From Deltaproteobacteria bacterium (GTDB taxonomy: Bacteria > Desulfobacterota > DSM-4660 > Desulfatiglandales > Desulfatiglandaceae): DNA of 7,407 nt. Below are positions 6,575-7,407 of the stretch, piece by piece. The translations under genes were made by a program, and so were the position numbers. Location: positions 18,923-26,329 of the forward strand of contig DUZB01000006.1 in the NCBI GenBank assembly GCA_013349725.1, read 5' to 3'. The stretch's first letter is position 1. Every line of letters starts with the position of its first letter. The notes beneath the pieces are model-generated. The model saw only the letters and a program-made list of their open reading frames with translations. It did not search any database and was not told where the DNA came from.

Positions 6575-7149
6575 ATTCTATAAGAGATTTGATAAAAGAC
6601 CGCCCGGTGCACGAACGGCGAATGCGCATTCAGACATTTCCCCTGGAAGATGGCCGCCTCGTCGTGGAGGGCTGGTTGAGAGATGAGCGGTTGATCGATG
6701 GATATCACTGGAACGGGGAGAAACGTCCATCCGGAATTATCCATCACCTGTGCGTTCGCCTGCTCGTTGGGGGCTGGCCGGTTACAATCATGGATGCCGA
6801 GGCGGAGATGCCCCGGGTTCCCCATGATCTGTGTTGCACCACCCGGGAAAGCGTCAAGAAATTAAAAGGTATGGCCATCGTTTCCGGATACAGCGAGAAG
6901 GTGCGTCATCTGCTGGGTGGGGTGAAAGGCTGTAATCATCTGACCCATCTTGTGGTGGTAATGGGAACCGCCGCGCTCCACGGTTACTGGACCCAAAGAT
7001 CCAAGAAAAAACAACCCATTCCCGGCTCTCTGGAAGAGTTCCAGGGCCTTTCCAATCTCATAAACAGCTGCGCACTGTGGGAGGAGGACGGACCGATTAT
7101 TCAGGAAATTCGATCCATGTTGAAAGAACGGGAAGGGTCTAACGAGTGA
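6571..7149 (+). CDS. DUF2889 family protein
   Basis: The 192-residue protein matches DUF2889, a conserved family of unknown function in proteobacteria and Desulfobacterota. Typical features are visible: an N-terminal HERRMRI (residues 14-20), EGWLRDER (33-40), a HHLCVRLLV stretch, MDAEAEMP, and the C-terminal signature GCNHLTHL (G120, C121, H123, H126) followed by an Ala/Gly/His-rich helix. The conserved Cys and His residues suggest, but do not prove, metal or cofactor binding. There is no transmembrane segment or signal peptide. Its ATG overlaps the DUF1847 stop (ATGA at 6571-6574) and it lacks its own clear ribosome binding site, so expression likely depends on the upstream gene. Its 3' end overlaps by 11 bases a convergent MarC-family reading frame. 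Confidence 0.85.
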   Translation: MNSIRDLIKDRPVHERRMRIQTFPLEDGRLVVEGWLRDERLIDGYHWNGEKRPSGIIHHLCVRLLVGGWPVTIMDAEAEMPRVPHDLCCTTRESVKKLKGMAIVSGYSEKVRHLLGGVKGCNHLTHLVVVMGTAALHGYWTQRSKKKQPIPGSLEEFQGLSNLINSCALWEEDGPIIQEIRSMLKEREGSNE

Positions 7150-7350
7150 GATGAAAGGCCTGCGTTATCCCCACAACGATGAACTCGATGGCCAGTGCCA
7201 GCAGGATGAGACCCATAATACGGGTGAGGACCTGTTGTCCGGTGTGGCCCAGTATCCTTGCAATCCGTTCCGCTAAAAACATGGCCAGCCAGAGCACCGC
7301 CGATAAACAGATGATAATTCCCACGAGGACGGATTTTGAAAAAAAGGTGG
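7139..7350 (-). pseudogene. MarC family membrane protein, C-terminal fragment only
   Basis: The minus-strand frame ending with TAG at 7139-7141 encodes about 65-70 residues resembling the C-terminus of MarC-family integral membrane proteins. It has two hydrophobic helices (VLVGIIICLSAVLWLAM and IMGLILLALAIEFIVVG) around RIARILGHTGQQVLTR. Full-length MarC proteins have about 200-220 residues and six helices; roughly the first 140 are missing here. Upstream of about 7350 the frame stays open to the window edge, but it is antisense to a DUF1847 motif and no longer resembles MarC. The molecular function of the family is unclear (E. coli MarC was once linked to multiple antibiotic resistance, later disputed). 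Either the gene is a broken remnant or the join is an assembly artefact. A GTG at 7324 is not a credible start for a functional protein. Confidence 0.65.
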
Positions 7351-7358
7351 TGCATATT

Positions 7359-7407
7359 GTTGGCCATGACTCTCTTTTTTTTAAGTACGCAGAGGCGCCC
7401 GTAACCG
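7359..7407 (+). pseudogene. Second DUF1847 core-motif fragment, open at right edge
   Basis: Read on the plus strand this edge sequence encodes VGHDSLFFKYAEAPVT, identical to the signature of the complete DUF1847 gene upstream. At the DNA level 7362-7407 matches 6410-6455 at 43 of 46 positions, and all three differences are synonymous third-base changes (TAT/TAC, GAA/GAG, CCA/CCC). Immediately to the left the match ends and MarC sequence begins on the other strand, so the first about 180 residues of a normal DUF1847 protein are absent. The gene presumably continues beyond the window, where its state cannot be judged. It could be a truncated paralogue or a misjoined homologue from a related strain. 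Confidence 0.6.

Overview
The window looks like a chromosomal segment of a Desulfobacterota (former Deltaproteobacteria) bacterium. This rests on protein resemblance and on gene order: the end of the F1Fo ATP synthase operon (atpD-atpC), then zapB-like, zapA, a 6S RNA and rny. A DUF1847/DUF2889 pair and a short TTCTG-type heptamer repeat between genes also fit that group. No database search was run, so the taxonomy is an inference.

Layout. Positions 1-1068 hold the 3' part of atpD (open at the left edge) and complete atpC, closed by a textbook intrinsic terminator (1092-1122). A near-consensus sigma-70 promoter follows (1128-1156) and drives a cell-division unit: a small ZapB-like coiled-coil protein (1292-1570) and ZapA (1603-1911). 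A candidate 6S RNA starts at the zapA stop codon (about 1911-2074). The next 200 bases contain a possible extended -10 promoter for rny (2284-3873), the membrane-anchored endoribonuclease RNase Y. rny converges on the lipoate operon; the 43-base gap between them, plus the last codon of lipA, contains five heptamer repeat units.

On the minus strand, lipB (5526-4804) and lipA (4807-3917) are coupled by an ATGA overlap. They carry out the two steps of endogenous lipoate synthesis: octanoyl transfer, then sulfur insertion. The 328-base divergent region upstream of lipB holds an 18-bp palindrome that covers the -35 of a good lipB promoter candidate and lies at the edge of a weaker rightward one.

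Rightward, positions 5855-7149 encode a DUF1847 cysteine-rich putative metal-binding protein and a DUF2889 protein, again overlapping by ATGA. Both families are conserved but have no established function known to me. The right edge is anomalous. A C-terminal MarC-family membrane protein fragment (minus strand) is cut off and joined to a second copy of the DUF1847 core motif. That copy matches the complete gene at 43 of 46 bases and differs only at synonymous third positions. This is either a genuine rearrangement or duplication, or an assembly chimera at a contig end. It is the most unusual signal in an otherwise housekeeping region; I see no new defence or mobile system here.
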